From Chryseolinea lacunae (lineage in GTDB: Bacteria; Bacteroidota; Bacteroidia; Cytophagales; Cyclobacteriaceae), in assembly GCF_016735595.1 (NCBI RefSeq), contig NZ_JAERRB010000009.1, forward strand, positions 1-64,000: a stretch of 64,000 nt of DNA, given 5' to 3'. This document shows positions 26,401 through 35,108 of the stretch, in pieces. Within the stretch, counting starts at the first letter, position 1. Every line of letters begins with the position of its first letter. The notes beneath the pieces are model-generated. The model did no database searches, was not told the origin of the DNA, and worked only from the letters and a program-made list of their open reading frames with translations. A program made the position numbers and the translations under genes.

Positions 26401-29263
26401 CGTTCACCGATAAAGTTTGCTGGCCGGTGATCTGCGGCGGGTCGTTTGTGGAATTCACCGAGATCTGCAGGTTGTAGATGGGGCTGTTCAAGGCACCGTC
26501 GTTCACAAACACTTTCACCAGCAAGGTGCCGCTGAAGTTTGCCACCGGCGTCACCACATTGTTCGTAACGGAATAGTTTGCGCCCGCCAGCACAAAGAGC
26601 GTGAAGCCCGATGGAAAAGTATTGTCCGGATCAAACACCGTCAGTTGCGAAAGGGTTAATGAAATAGGTTGCACTTCGGCAATGGTGAGTGTAGACTGCC
26701 CGGTGATCTCTGGCGCATCGTTCACGGGCGTGACAGTGATGGTGGCCATGAACGGCGCGCTGGATGCGTTGCCGTCGCTTATGGTGACGGGCACGGTCAA
26801 GGTGCCTGTGAAGTTTGCTGCCGGCGTCACCGTGGTGCCCGACACCTGGTAGTTCGCCCCCGATCCAACGCTGAGAGAAAATCCGGTCGGGAACGTGTTG
26901 TCCGGATCGGTCACGGAGAAGTGAGAGAGCTGGAGTTGTATGGAGTTGTCTTCGGCCACCGTCAGTGTCGACTGGCTGTTGATGACGGGCGGATCGTTCA
27001 CCGCATTGACCGTGATCTTCACGGCAAAGACGTTGCTGTTGGCCGAACCGTCATTCACCGTCGTGTTCACGGTGAGCACACCGGTGAAGTTGGCAGCAGG
27101 CGTAACGGTTTTTCCGGAAAGCGAATAGTTCGATCCGGCAGTGGGTGTCAGTGTAAAACCCGTTGGGTAGGTGTTGTCCACATCGGTCACGTTCAGATCG
27201 GAAAAGTCGAGCGTGATGGCTTGTTCTTCCGGTGTCGACAAGGCCACCTGGCTGGCAATGATCGGCGCGTCGTTCACGGCAACCACGGTCACTTGCAGGG
27301 GAAACGAGGGGCTGTTCAATGCGCCGTCGTTCACGTGCACGTTCACCGATAATATTCCATTAAAATTTGATGCGGGCGTAATGGTGTTTCCGGAAAATGC
27401 ATAGCCTGTGCCCGCCTCCACAACGAGTGTGAAGGTGGTGTTGTCAGGATCAGAAACAACCACGTTCCCGATCACAATCGCCTTGGCCACATCTTCGTTT
27501 GTACTCACGGCCACCTGGCCTGTGATGGACGGCGGGTCGTTCACGGGTGTCACGGTTACGGATATTCCCACGGGTGGGCTATCGACCTGGCCATCGTTTA
27601 CTCTCACGTTCACGGTGAGCGCGCCCGTGAAATTCAATACCGGGGTGATGGCGTTGCCCGCATGAGTATAGTTGGTGCCGTCAAGCACCGTTAGTGTGAA
27701 ATCGCCGGGATAGGTATCGTCCGGATCGGTGATCAACACGTCCGTGACGGCGATCGTGCGGGTTTGATCTTCGGCCATCGACACAACGTTCTGTCCTGAA
27801 ATGACGGGGGGATCGTTCACCGGCACCACCGTTACCTGGAGCGGAAACACGTTGCTGGACAGTCCGCCATCGTTCACCTGCACATTCACAGTTAGGGTAC
27901 CGCTGAAAGCGCCGATGGGTGTGATGGTGGTGCCCGACACGGTATAGTTCGCTCCGCCCTGCACTGTCAACGAGAATCCGGTGGGATAGGAATTGTCTAT
28001 GTCAGACACTAGAAGGTCGCTGAACTGAATCGCGCGGGCTTGCCCCTCATTCGTACTTACGGGGTTCTGACCATTGATGGCGGGAGGATCGTTGACGGGA
28101 TTCACCGTGACGCCCACACCAAAGGTGTTGCTGTCGTTGTCGCCATCGTTCACCTTCACATTCACCGTGAGGGGTCCGCTGTAATTCGAGGTGGGTGTCA
28201 CCGTGTTGTTCACAAAATTGTAGTTTGTACCCGGAAGCACGGTCAGTGTAAATCCACCCGGGTATGTGTCGTCCAGATCGAGGATGAGCACGTCGGTGAC
28301 CACAAACGTCCGGGGCTGATCTTCGGTCATCGTCACCGTGTTTTGCCCGATGATGACCGGTGGATCGTTCAGGCCGGTCACGTCCATGGTGAGGTTATAA
28401 ATATTGCTAAGAGCATCGCCATCGTTCACCTGCACACGCACGGTGAGCGGTCCGGAAAATCCCAGCGCGGGTGTCACAATGTTGCCCAGAAAACTGTAGT
28501 TCGGATTGGATAATATTACTACGGAAAATCCGGCAGGATAAGAATCGTCGGGATCGGATATAATAAGATCGGTGGGCTGGATGGCGCGTGGCAAATTTTC
28601 CAGCGTCGTCACCGTGTTTTGTCCTGTAATGGCCGGCACATCGTTCACCGGGGTCACGCTGATTTTCAACGGATAGGTAGCGCTAAGGCTTGTTCCATCC
28701 GAAACCTGCACGTTCACACTCAGCAGTCCGGTAAAATCCTGATTGGGTGTTACGATGGTACCCGAAAAAGTATAGTCGTCGCCCTGCGAAATAACGACGG
28801 TGAAATTGATGTCGGCATCGGGATCGGTAATGACCAGGTCGGAAACGTTGATGTTGATGGCCGTTTCTTCGGGCGTGGTGAGGCTGCTTTGCCCGACAAT
28901 CTCCGGGGGATCATCTACGGCGTTCACCACCACATTAAGGTTGAAGGGACTGCTTTCGGAGGTGCCGTCGTTCACTTCCACGGTCACGGGCAGGGCGCCG
29001 TTGAAGTTTGTGGTGGGCATAATGGTGGTGCCTTCCACTGTGTAGTTCGGTCCTTCGGTCACCGACAACGAAAAATCTTCCGGGAAGGCGCTGTCGGCAT
29101 CATCCACCACGATGTTGGTGATGTCGAGGGCCAGGGGCTGATCTTCGTCCACCGTTATGGGATCGGGGGTTTGGCCAGTAATAACCGGCACGATCTGTCC
29201 GTAGTTGAAACCCGACAGAACGCAAAGCAAGAAAGAAAGTAAGATTTGGCGTCGAAAACGCAT
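23423..29263 (-). CDS. giant tandem-repeat T9SS adhesin-like protein with type B sorting domain
   Basis: A 1946-residue secreted protein. Residues 1-23 are a signal peptide (MRFRRQILLSFLLCVLSGFNYG). Residues 24-1308 are 14 tandem cadherin/Ig-like units of about 90 residues; each begins near I(T/N)GQ, has a DPDN-type acidic turn, a TPxxNF(S/T)G core and ends VTPVNDPP. Four or five more diverged units follow. The last 90 residues (PTTFTPNGDLANETWNI to TVTILR) are the gliding-motility/CHU_C type B sorting domain. The Asp-rich turns suggest calcium binding. It should be exported by T9SS and held at the cell surface, probably with the PorP/SprF partner encoded 6 bases downstream. Adhesion or motility is inferred. 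Confidence 0.92.
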   Translation of the reverse strand: MRFRRQILLSFLLCVLSGFNYGQIVPVITGQTPDPITVDEDQPLALDITNIVVDDADSAFPEDFSLSVTEGPNYTVEGTTIMPTTNFNGALPVTVEVNDGTSESSPFNLNVVVNAVDDPPEIVGQSSLTTPEETAININVSDLVITDPDADINFTVVISQGDDYTFSGTIVTPNQDFTGLLSVNVQVSDGTSLSATYPLKISVTPVNDVPAITGQNTVTTLENLPRAIQPTDLIISDPDDSYPAGFSVVILSNPNYSFLGNIVTPALGFSGPLTVRVQVNDGDALSNIYNLTMDVTGLNDPPVIIGQNTVTMTEDQPRTFVVTDVLILDLDDTYPGGFTLTVLPGTNYNFVNNTVTPTSNYSGPLTVNVKVNDGDNDSNTFGVGVTVNPVNDPPAINGQNPVSTNEGQARAIQFSDLLVSDIDNSYPTGFSLTVQGGANYTVSGTTITPIGAFSGTLTVNVQVNDGGLSSNVFPLQVTVVPVNDPPVISGQNVVSMAEDQTRTIAVTDVLITDPDDTYPGDFTLTVLDGTNYTHAGNAITPVLNFTGALTVNVRVNDGQVDSPPVGISVTVTPVNDPPSITGQVAVSTNEDVAKAIVIGNVVVSDPDNTTFTLVVEAGTGYAFSGNTITPASNFNGILSVNVHVNDGALNSPSFPLQVTVVAVNDAPIIASQVALSTPEEQAITLDFSDLNVTDVDNTYPTGFTLTPTAGSNYSLSGKTVTPAANFTGVLTVNTTVNDGSANSNVFAVKITVNAVNDPPVINSQSTLTVAEDNSIQLQLSHFSVTDPDNTFPTGFSLSVGSGANYQVSGTTVTPAANFTGTLTVPVTISDGNASSAPFMATITVTPVNDAPEITGQSTLTIAEVQPISLTLSQLTVFDPDNTFPSGFTLFVLAGANYSVTNNVVTPVANFSGTLLVKVFVNDGALNSPIYNLQISVNSTNDPPQITGQQTLSVNEDSPITIQLSNVTIVDPDNSPGDFTLSVLAGTGYTFTTANVVTPALNFNGQLTVKVKVNDGTVDSAPFNLLVTVNPVNDPPSITNQVALSTNEDTPLTLAVSNFTIVDPDNTSGFTLSVGNGTNYAVSGNIITPAQNFSGTLTVPVTVNDGSASSAVFNATVTVKPVNDGPTITGQLALFTIEDTPITLQFTDLTVTDVDNAYPTGFSLTVQPGTNYTFSGRTVTPAVDFNGVINVNVVVHDGTVASPVFQVKITVTNDADAPTITGQNAVSVNEDATRAIEVADLVISDADSGPGDFTLTVLQGTNYAVTGNVITPTANFFGIITVNVRVNDGTANSNTFPLKVTVVSVNDAPTFDPLADIALAEDAPPQTFTIKNISPGPLETGQQVSVTVVSDNTALIPQPTISGSAPTITVSFTPQPNAFGTATITVKVLDTDFAELTRTFTITVSPVNDAPTLNAIAYGPIQEDTDLQVIPLEGISAGAGEDQTLVVTVVTNKPELFDVFEVVYASPQSTGSLRVKPKADANGTAQITVRVEDNGVSTPAPNVNFITRVFNLVIQPVNDPPVFNSQPVILTEAGKPYEYIVEVSDVEGDAITITAPIKPAWMVFTALGNGKARLSGTPPLTASGPVAVKLQAKDASSTLVDQAYTLVVNSRPVIQSFAISTQEDTPYAFTTGQFAAVFADADGNILSEVQITKVPSRGNLTVKNAIVSEGDRITAADLSTLKYVPEQDSTGADTLRWAASDGFLYSLADAYVAIKVIGVNDAPIITRLESDSLKYELGSEIPVFLTPTFDAYDPDKDDITSAEIGFRQENYRLANEKLIFNNTANIKGTFNPNSGVLNLTGNATAKEYVEAIRSIRYNYTEATDLTLDSRSVYFTLSDGKSFSETKDRVITLIYTFRDLDIPTTFTPNGDLANETWNIYSPNGTGQYQEALIRIYNKKGTLLFETKGLDTPWNGMYNGEVLPVDTYFYTIDLKYNKVRYRGTVTILR
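25340..29194 (-). repeat. 14 tandem coding repeats of about 275 bases
   Basis: The repeat units of the T9SS adhesin, each about 88-94 codons. Protein identity between units is moderate, with the ends (NDPP, GQ) and the TPxxNF core best kept, and the DNA is well diverged, so the array is old rather than a recent expansion. Units 7, 12 and 14 lack the (Y/F)P(T/A/S/G)GF segment seen in most others. Confidence 0.85.
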
Positions 29264-29283
29264 ATTAGCAAACTATAGACCGA

Positions 29284-29291
29284 CAAAAGTA
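29284..29291 (-). promoter_or_regulatory. -7 element of the T9SS adhesin operon
   Basis: On the minus strand TACTTTTG (29291 down to 29284) matches TAnnTTTG fully and lies 20 bases before the ATG of the giant protein gene. No clear upstream TTG is present at the expected distance, so the promoter may need an activator. Confidence 0.55.
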
Positions 29292-29591
29292 AAGAAATTT
29301 CTGAACTGTATGCGATCCGTTCTTTAAAGGTAACTTCCTGTTTTCAGGCATTATAGGCTCAAAAACAATATTTTAGGCATCCCTTGGATTCTTTTGAACC
29401 AAACAACCCAACTACCGGCCTTTAATGTAGGATTGCGCCGGAAAAATGATTTTTTCATTTTTCTCAAGAAACTCGGAAAGTGAGGGGTGCTGGTATCGCG
29501 AAAGCCGCAAATTCTTCTGACCTATGGGGCTACCGACCGGGTTGATGCTGACTTTAGCGGCGCCTTATTTCCCAATAACTTGACGCAATCC

Positions 29592-29621
29592 TTGACTAAT
29601 TGCCGTTCTCCTATAATTTTG
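29592..29621 (+). promoter_or_regulatory. promoter of yebC
   Basis: TTG at 29592-29594 and TAATTTTG at 29614-29621 with a 19-nt spacer match the Bacteroidota consensus. Transcription would start near 29628, about 20 bases before the yebC ATG at 29648. The rest of the 384-base gap from 29264 holds nothing else I recognise. Confidence 0.75.
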
Positions 29622-29647
29622 CCTGTCCTTTAAAAAACACGTTTCGC

Positions 29648-30355
29648 ATGGGTCGAGTATTTGAAAAACGAAAGCACAAGATGTTTGCCCGCTTTGACCG
29701 GATGGCCAAAGCTTTTTCCCGCATCGGCAAAGACATTGCCATTGCCGTGAAGCAAAGCGGACCGCTGCCTGAAAACAATCCAAAGCTCAGAATGTGCATC
29801 CAGAATGCGCGGGGTGTGAACATGCCCAAAGATCGTGTGGAAGCCGCCATCCGCCGGGCGTCGTCCAAAGAAGAGAAAGACTTTCAGGAAGTTGTTTACG
29901 AAGGCTATGGCCCTCACGGTGTGCCCATCGTGGTGGAATGTGCCACCGACAACCCTACGCGCACTGTGGCCAACATCAGGCTTCATTTCTCCAAGAACGA
30001 CGGGGCCATGGGCAACTCTGGCTCTGTGGCGTTTTTGTTCGAGCGCAAAGGCGTGTTCAAATTCGACCCTTCCAAACTGAACCTCGACGAATACGAACTC
30101 GACCTCATTGACGCGGGCGCCGAAGACATCGAAAAAGGTGAAGAGGAATTGATTATCTACACCAAGTTCACGGAGTTTGGCCACATGCTCAAATTCCTGG
30201 AATCGAAAGGACTGGAAGCCAAAAGCTCCGAGCTCCAATACATCCCCAACACCACAAAAGAACTTCCCGAAGAACAACAGGACGAAGTGCTGAAATGTGT
30301 GGAAGCGCTGGAGGCCGACGACGACGTGCAAAACGTCTATCACAACCTCGCCTGA
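29648..30355 (+). CDS. yebC: YebC/PmpR family protein
   Basis: A 235-residue member of the YebC/TACO1 family, described as DNA-binding regulators and, more recently, as translation factors that help at proline-rich stretches. The N-terminal half has KMFARFDRMAKAFSRIGKDI and PENNPKLRMCIQNARGVNMPKD (read in two parts), then FERKGVF and acidic C-terminal segments, all conserved. The N-terminus normally reads MAGHSK; here it is MGRVFEKRKHK, a variant common in Bacteroidota. An upstream in-frame ATG at 29600 overlaps the promoter and is rejected. Confidence 0.92.
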   Translation: MGRVFEKRKHKMFARFDRMAKAFSRIGKDIAIAVKQSGPLPENNPKLRMCIQNARGVNMPKDRVEAAIRRASSKEEKDFQEVVYEGYGPHGVPIVVECATDNPTRTVANIRLHFSKNDGAMGNSGSVAFLFERKGVFKFDPSKLNLDEYELDLIDAGAEDIEKGEEELIIYTKFTEFGHMLKFLESKGLEAKSSELQYIPNTTKELPEEQQDEVLKCVEALEADDDVQNVYHNLA

Positions 30356-30367
30356 TTCGCCACTGCC

Positions 30368-32350
30368 CTACTGCGGGATCAATTTCATTTTTGCATTCAC
30401 CGTGAGGCTGTCGCCGATCATGCGGTTGTTGTATTGCTGCAATATGGCCTTCATCTTTCGCTCCAGCGAATCCTGCACCGGAAGATGCTGCGCCACCAGG
30501 TTCTCTTTCAACAACTCGTCGGTCTTGAACCTGAACAAGCCAATGGCCGTGTTGCCATCGTATTGAAACAAGTAGTCGCCTTCCACCAGCTGGTATGCAT
30601 TGTCTTTGTAGTTGAAAGCAAAAGGTTCGCCGACATGGGCAAACGCATCTCTTCCAAAAGCCACATACGGTTTGTCGTAGTGGAGATAGCCCAGCACGGT
30701 GGGCATGATGTCGATCTGCTCCACAATAGTCTCTTTGTCGTATTGTGCCAGGCTGTTGTCGGGTTTGAAGAAGATGATGGGTATTTTATAGAACCCCAGG
30801 TCGGTGCGACCGTCGTCAAATTCGATTTCGGATGAGGTATGATCGGCGGTTATCACAAACAGCGTGTTCTTATAGAACGGCATGGCCGACACTTTCTTAA
30901 AAAACTCGCGCAACGCAAAGTCGGTATACTCCACACACTTGTGAATCACCAGGGGACCACCCTTGAAACGTCCCTCATATTCTTCCGGAATTTTGAACGG
31001 ATGGTGCGACGACACCGTGAACAGCGACGACATGAACGGTTGCCGAAACGTGTTCAGCTTGTCGGCATAGAACTGCAAAAACTTGGCGTCCCAGATTCCC
31101 CAGATGCCGTCGTAGTCGTCGTCGTTGTTGTATTCTGTTTTGCCATAATATTCATCTACCCCGGCCAGGTTCATAAACGCCTGAAACCCCATGGAGCCGT
31201 TGGGCGCGCCGTGGAAGAAAGAGGTGTGATACTGTTTTTCCTTCAGCAACGACGCCAGGCTGTTGATCCGGTTTCCCGAATAGGGCGACAGGAAGTAGGG
31301 AACGCCCAACGACGGGATGCTGGCCACCACCGACGGCAGACCATCGATGGACTTGCGGCCATTGGCAAACGAATATTCATAGGAGCGGCTGTGCAGAATG
31401 AGCGAGTCGAGAAACGGTGTGTAGCCTTTGTAGCGTCCGCCTTCCTTGTCGGCATTGAACACGCCAAAAAATTCTTTCGAAAAACTTTCGATGATGATCA
31501 CCACCACGTTGTCGGGGCGGAAGGCTGCCGTGTCGGTGGGTGTGCGCAGCGGGGTGTAGATGTCTTTCAGTTCCGCGTCGCCGTAATAGCGGATGGGAAC
31601 CAGTTTGGTGTGCCCCATGGTGCGCATCAGCGCGAAAGGTGTGTTGAGCACGATGCTGATGTCGCGTGGGTTCTTCACATACTCGCCGGCGTTGCTCAGG
31701 GTTATGGGCCGTGTGCTTTCGCCAAACCCGCCGCGAATGCCTCCCACCACCAGCAAGGCGATGAGCGGAACGGCCAGGCCTCCCAGCACATAGTTGGCAA
31801 CCCGGTTCTTCAACTGAGGGCCAGCAATGCTGACGCGGTTATATAAAAAAACCATAAGCGCCAAAAGGGCAATGAGAAAAACGGTGGCATACCAGTAGTC
31901 CACCACAAAGCGGATCCACAGGCCGGTCATGTTTGTTTCATTGTCAAATTGCCGGAACACGTCGGCAGTAGTGCGGCGCAGGGTGAAGCGGTAGTAGATG
32001 AAATCGGCCACGTTCATGGCCAGGGCAATGCCATTGGTGATGAAGAAAACATATTTCAACGTGGATTGATAATAGCGGTTGAACCGCAGGTTCAGCGGCA
32101 GAATCATCAGCAGGATGAACAGGAGGTTGCTGTAGAGCATGGTCACCAGATCGAACCGCACGCCCCCCATCATCAGGGGCACGAGTTTTCCGATGGTCAT
32201 GTCGGGAAAGAAATTTATATTGAAGATATAAAAGGCCACCCGGCACAACGACAGCAGGAACATGACAAGCAAAAGGCGAAGGGCGAGCGCGGTGTAGATG
32301 TTGGTTCGCCAGGCATAGCCGGCTAAAAAATTCCGATCGGGTATTGTCAT
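30368..32350 (-). CDS. LTA-synthase-like alkaline-phosphatase-superfamily membrane protein
   Basis: A 660-residue enzyme with about five N-terminal transmembrane helices (residues 18-210) and a periplasmic sulfatase-fold domain (about 275-620). The metal/catalytic set is visible: Glu288 in VVIIIESFSKEF, Ser334 in NGRKSIDGLPSV at the place where Gram-positive LtaS has its nucleophilic Thr, and DH in FVITADHTS. The family transfers phosphoglycerol or phosphoethanolamine from phospholipids to glycans. In a Gram-negative organism a lipoteichoic acid is not expected, so the substrate is open; a glycan or lipid A decorating role is inferred. It converges on yebC with 12 bases between stops. Confidence 0.88.
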   Translation of the reverse strand: MTIPDRNFLAGYAWRTNIYTALALRLLLVMFLLSLCRVAFYIFNINFFPDMTIGKLVPLMMGGVRFDLVTMLYSNLLFILLMILPLNLRFNRYYQSTLKYVFFITNGIALAMNVADFIYYRFTLRRTTADVFRQFDNETNMTGLWIRFVVDYWYATVFLIALLALMVFLYNRVSIAGPQLKNRVANYVLGGLAVPLIALLVVGGIRGGFGESTRPITLSNAGEYVKNPRDISIVLNTPFALMRTMGHTKLVPIRYYGDAELKDIYTPLRTPTDTAAFRPDNVVVIIIESFSKEFFGVFNADKEGGRYKGYTPFLDSLILHSRSYEYSFANGRKSIDGLPSVVASIPSLGVPYFLSPYSGNRINSLASLLKEKQYHTSFFHGAPNGSMGFQAFMNLAGVDEYYGKTEYNNDDDYDGIWGIWDAKFLQFYADKLNTFRQPFMSSLFTVSSHHPFKIPEEYEGRFKGGPLVIHKCVEYTDFALREFFKKVSAMPFYKNTLFVITADHTSSEIEFDDGRTDLGFYKIPIIFFKPDNSLAQYDKETIVEQIDIMPTVLGYLHYDKPYVAFGRDAFAHVGEPFAFNYKDNAYQLVEGDYLFQYDGNTAIGLFRFKTDELLKENLVAQHLPVQDSLERKMKAILQQYNNRMIGDSLTVNAKMKLIPQ

Positions 32351-32506
32351 GCGTGGACTCTTGAAATTGCTGTGCGAAATAATGCAAAATTTAAAGAATT
32401 TTAACTGTCAATTAACAGCGTTAAAAACCAACGGACGGAAGTGCATTACCTTACAATGGGATTAAATGAGTATTTTCAGCACATTTTTTAATGACAACTG
32501 TTCATA

Positions 32507-33394
32507 ATGAGCAAGTTTTGTATCGCTATTGTATTTGTACTCAGCAGCACGTCGCTGTGGGCCCAGCAATACTCCATGTCACTCGGAGTTTTTACGGGAA
32601 TGACCACAGCCTTCACCAACGACGAAGGCATTAACCGCGACCCCCGCTACAAGGGCCGCTATGAATTGAAGTTTGCACCCATCGGGGTCAATTTCGGTAT
32701 GGACTATGAGCGTTTTGGCTTCATGGTGAGCCCGGGGCTTATCAATGTGGGGCAAAATTTCTACGTTATTAACACATCGGGCGGGCAGGATGGCCTGCGC
32801 GAAATCAATCTTCAGTATCTCAATGTGCCGGTAGCTTTCAAAGTGCACATTTTCAACCTCTCATTTTTCAAGATCAGCGCCCTGGCGTCGCTGAGCGGAG
32901 CGTTTTTGATGGACGGGAAGGACATAGTGAGCCACAAAGACACAAAGCTCTACTTTCCAACAGAGAAGTATTCCATCCTTCCACCCGGATACACGGTGCA
33001 GTATGATGGTGTGATGGTGCCCGAAGTGAAAGACTATCCGATCAGCGCCAAATCCGATTTCCGTTCGTTGCAGGTTTTTGCCGCGGCGGGCTTCCGGTCC
33101 GACTGGGACATATCGAACCACTGGCGCGTGTCGTTCGATTGCCGTGTGAACTATGGTCTGTTCGACCCGCGCACCGACGCCTACATCACCAAACTGAACA
33201 GCAACTCCACCCTCTATGACATGCCCGGAGGCCGGAGAGACATGTTTGTTCAATTGAACATCGGCATCTCACGCTACATCGACTTCGAAAAAAGCGACCA
33301 GGAACGCAAGCGCAACCTGAAGGGCAATCACAAACGCTTCACGCCCAAGAGCTATCCCGGCCAGAAGACGCGCACGTCAAAACCCAGAGGATAA
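32507..33394 (+). CDS. outer-membrane beta-barrel protein (PorT-like)
   Basis: A 295-residue exported barrel protein. Signal peptide about residues 1-19 (ends LWAQQ). The body has the alternating strands of the OMP_b-brl_2 family (FAPIGVNFGMDYERFGFMVS; INLQYLNVPVAFKVHIFN, about 110-127). The region LNVPVAFK is typical of the family. The last 45 residues are basic and hydrophilic (KSDQERKRNLKGNHKRF), which is unusual for a barrel end and may be a periplasmic or surface tail. Function unknown. It is convergent with the histidine kinase gene. Confidence 0.8.
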   Translation: MSKFCIAIVFVLSSTSLWAQQYSMSLGVFTGMTTAFTNDEGINRDPRYKGRYELKFAPIGVNFGMDYERFGFMVSPGLINVGQNFYVINTSGGQDGLREINLQYLNVPVAFKVHIFNLSFFKISALASLSGAFLMDGKDIVSHKDTKLYFPTEKYSILPPGYTVQYDGVMVPEVKDYPISAKSDFRSLQVFAAAGFRSDWDISNHWRVSFDCRVNYGLFDPRTDAYITKLNSNSTLYDMPGGRRDMFVQLNIGISRYIDFEKSDQERKRNLKGNHKRFTPKSYPGQKTRTSKPRG

Positions 33395-33418
33395 TTCCCC
33401 TGAATGTTTTTGTTGTGA

Positions 33419-34948
33419 CTATTGTTCCGGTGCAACGGATGTGCTGGCGGTCATTTTCACGTTGGGCACTTCAATGGTGAACGACGTGCCTTCGCCCAGC
33501 TTTGACTGAACCTGAATGGTGCCCTCCAGTTTTTCGATCGCTCCCTTCACAATGTACAAGCCAAGGCCCGAGCCTTTGCTGTCGGCGTTGGCGCGAAAGA
33601 ACATCTTGAAGATCTTGTCGACATACTCATCGGAGATGCCCACGCCATTGTCGGTGAAACGGATCAGCGCCGTTTCTTCGTTGGCAAAAATGTCGATTTT
33701 CAAAAAGGAGTCCGCCCCGGTGCGCGTGTTTCTGTAGCGCACGGCGTTGGCGATGATGTTGTTGAAGATCATCAGCAGGCGGCTGTAGTCCGAATAGAAC
33801 GGGGCCATCACCTGGATGTTTTTGATGCTCCTCACCTGCTCGGCGCCTTCCATGAATTTGAGCGACTCGATCGATTCTTCGAGCAGCTCGTGGAAGTCGA
33901 TGCGTTTGGGCATGATCTCCATACGCGAATTGCGTGAGTAGTGAATGATGTCGGAAATGAAATGATCCAGCTTGTTCACACTGCGCTCGATGAGTTCGAG
34001 ATATTGCTCGGTGTTCTCTTTGTCCGGATCGCGTTTGATCATGTTCAGCAGGCCCTTTACCGACATGAGCGGTGCGCGCAGGTCGTGCGACGCGCTGTAG
34101 ACAAAGCGGTCGAGCTCTGAGTTGATTTTGATTAATTCTTCGTTCTGCTTTTTCAGCAGATCTTCGGCGCGTGTTTGATTCGTAATGTCACGGGCAAACA
34201 CGGTCAGCCCTGTTACCTCTCCATTCTCCACAATCGGGTACGTTTTAATTTCATACTTTCTCAACTCGTTCTCTACCGGAATAGAATCATAATATTTTCC
34301 CGGTCTTCCTTTCAATCCACTTTCATAGCGTTGCCGCCAGGTTTCTTTCAGCTCGGGCGCGTCGTCGGGCAGCAAGGAGAGGATGCTGGTGCCCTTCACC
34401 AACTTAACGCCAAAGGCGAGCTTATATTTCTTATAGAACTCTTTATTGAAATCGATCAGCTCATAATCGGCATTAATCAGCCAGATGCTGTCTTCGATGG
34501 TGTTGAGAATGGAGCGAAGGTTGGCTTCGTTCTCGATGATTTTTCGCTGGTAGGCCTTGCGCACGGTGATGTCGCGGCTGAACACGGAGATGACTTGTGA
34601 ACCGTCGGGCAGGGCGCTAGACTTGAAATGTATTTCCCAGTAATAGTTGCGTCCATCGATTTCGAAAACGTCCTCTACTTTGATGGGTGTTCCGCTGAGG
34701 GCAATCATGCAGCGCTCCTTCCACTCGTGTGTGAGCCTGGGGTTCTTGGGTTCCATGGCGTTGAGCAGCGAGCTGCCCTTCTTCAGTTCAATGCCATAGG
34801 TTTCGTAGAAGATCCAATAGAAACCAGAGTTGAGGCCGATCACTTTAAACTCTTCGTCGATCAAAAGTATATTCGAATCGGCATCCTCAATAATCGACGT
34901 GAACATGTCTTGCCATACGCTCACATCACTCTGCTCCAACATCGTCAT
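33419..34948 (-). CDS. soluble PAS-PAS sensor histidine kinase
   Basis: A 509-residue kinase with no transmembrane segment, so a cytoplasmic sensor. Two PAS domains (about residues 10-120 and 135-250) precede a HisKA dimerisation domain with the phospho-acceptor His in SASHDLRAPLMSVKG (about 285-299) and an HATPase domain with N box NNIIANAVRY, G1 DNGVGI and G2 GSGLGLYIVKG. No response regulator is adjacent, so it is an orphan kinase. A TTG at 34978 is in frame; the ATG at 34948 (MTMLEQSD) is chosen. No heme or flavin motif was recognised in the PAS domains. Confidence 0.92.
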   Translation of the reverse strand: MTMLEQSDVSVWQDMFTSIIEDADSNILLIDEEFKVIGLNSGFYWIFYETYGIELKKGSSLLNAMEPKNPRLTHEWKERCMIALSGTPIKVEDVFEIDGRNYYWEIHFKSSALPDGSQVISVFSRDITVRKAYQRKIIENEANLRSILNTIEDSIWLINADYELIDFNKEFYKKYKLAFGVKLVKGTSILSLLPDDAPELKETWRQRYESGLKGRPGKYYDSIPVENELRKYEIKTYPIVENGEVTGLTVFARDITNQTRAEDLLKKQNEELIKINSELDRFVYSASHDLRAPLMSVKGLLNMIKRDPDKENTEQYLELIERSVNKLDHFISDIIHYSRNSRMEIMPKRIDFHELLEESIESLKFMEGAEQVRSIKNIQVMAPFYSDYSRLLMIFNNIIANAVRYRNTRTGADSFLKIDIFANEETALIRFTDNGVGISDEYVDKIFKMFFRANADSKGSGLGLYIVKGAIEKLEGTIQVQSKLGEGTSFTIEVPNVKMTASTSVAPEQ

Positions 34949-35000
34949 TCGGCTTGTCGTTTTGGTAATAGTTTTCAACCGTCTCTAAATTGGTGTCGCG

Positions 35001-35108
35001 TCAGGCCCTCACCCGCACGGGCTGGAGCGCTGCTGGTTTGTGGTTGAAGAAAAGACGATAAAGGGCGCTATGCAGCGCATACAGCAGGGTTTCGACTTTT
35101 GAGGACAT
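35001..35108 (-). CDS. possible 35-residue peptide upstream of the histidine kinase
   Basis: An ATG-started frame of 35 codons plus TGA ends 52 bases before the kinase start. The product (MSSKVETLLYALHSALYRLF, then NHKPAALQPVRVRA) has an amphipathic helix and a basic tail. No family is recognised. It may be a small protein or an upstream regulatory peptide, or chance. Confidence 0.3.
   Translation of the reverse strand: MSSKVETLLYALHSALYRLFFNHKPAALQPVRVRA

Noticed and set aside
25340-29194. Repeat array considered as CRISPR or satellite
   Set aside because: Repeat unit is about 275 bases, all in one coding frame, and diverged; there are no short identical repeats with unique spacers.
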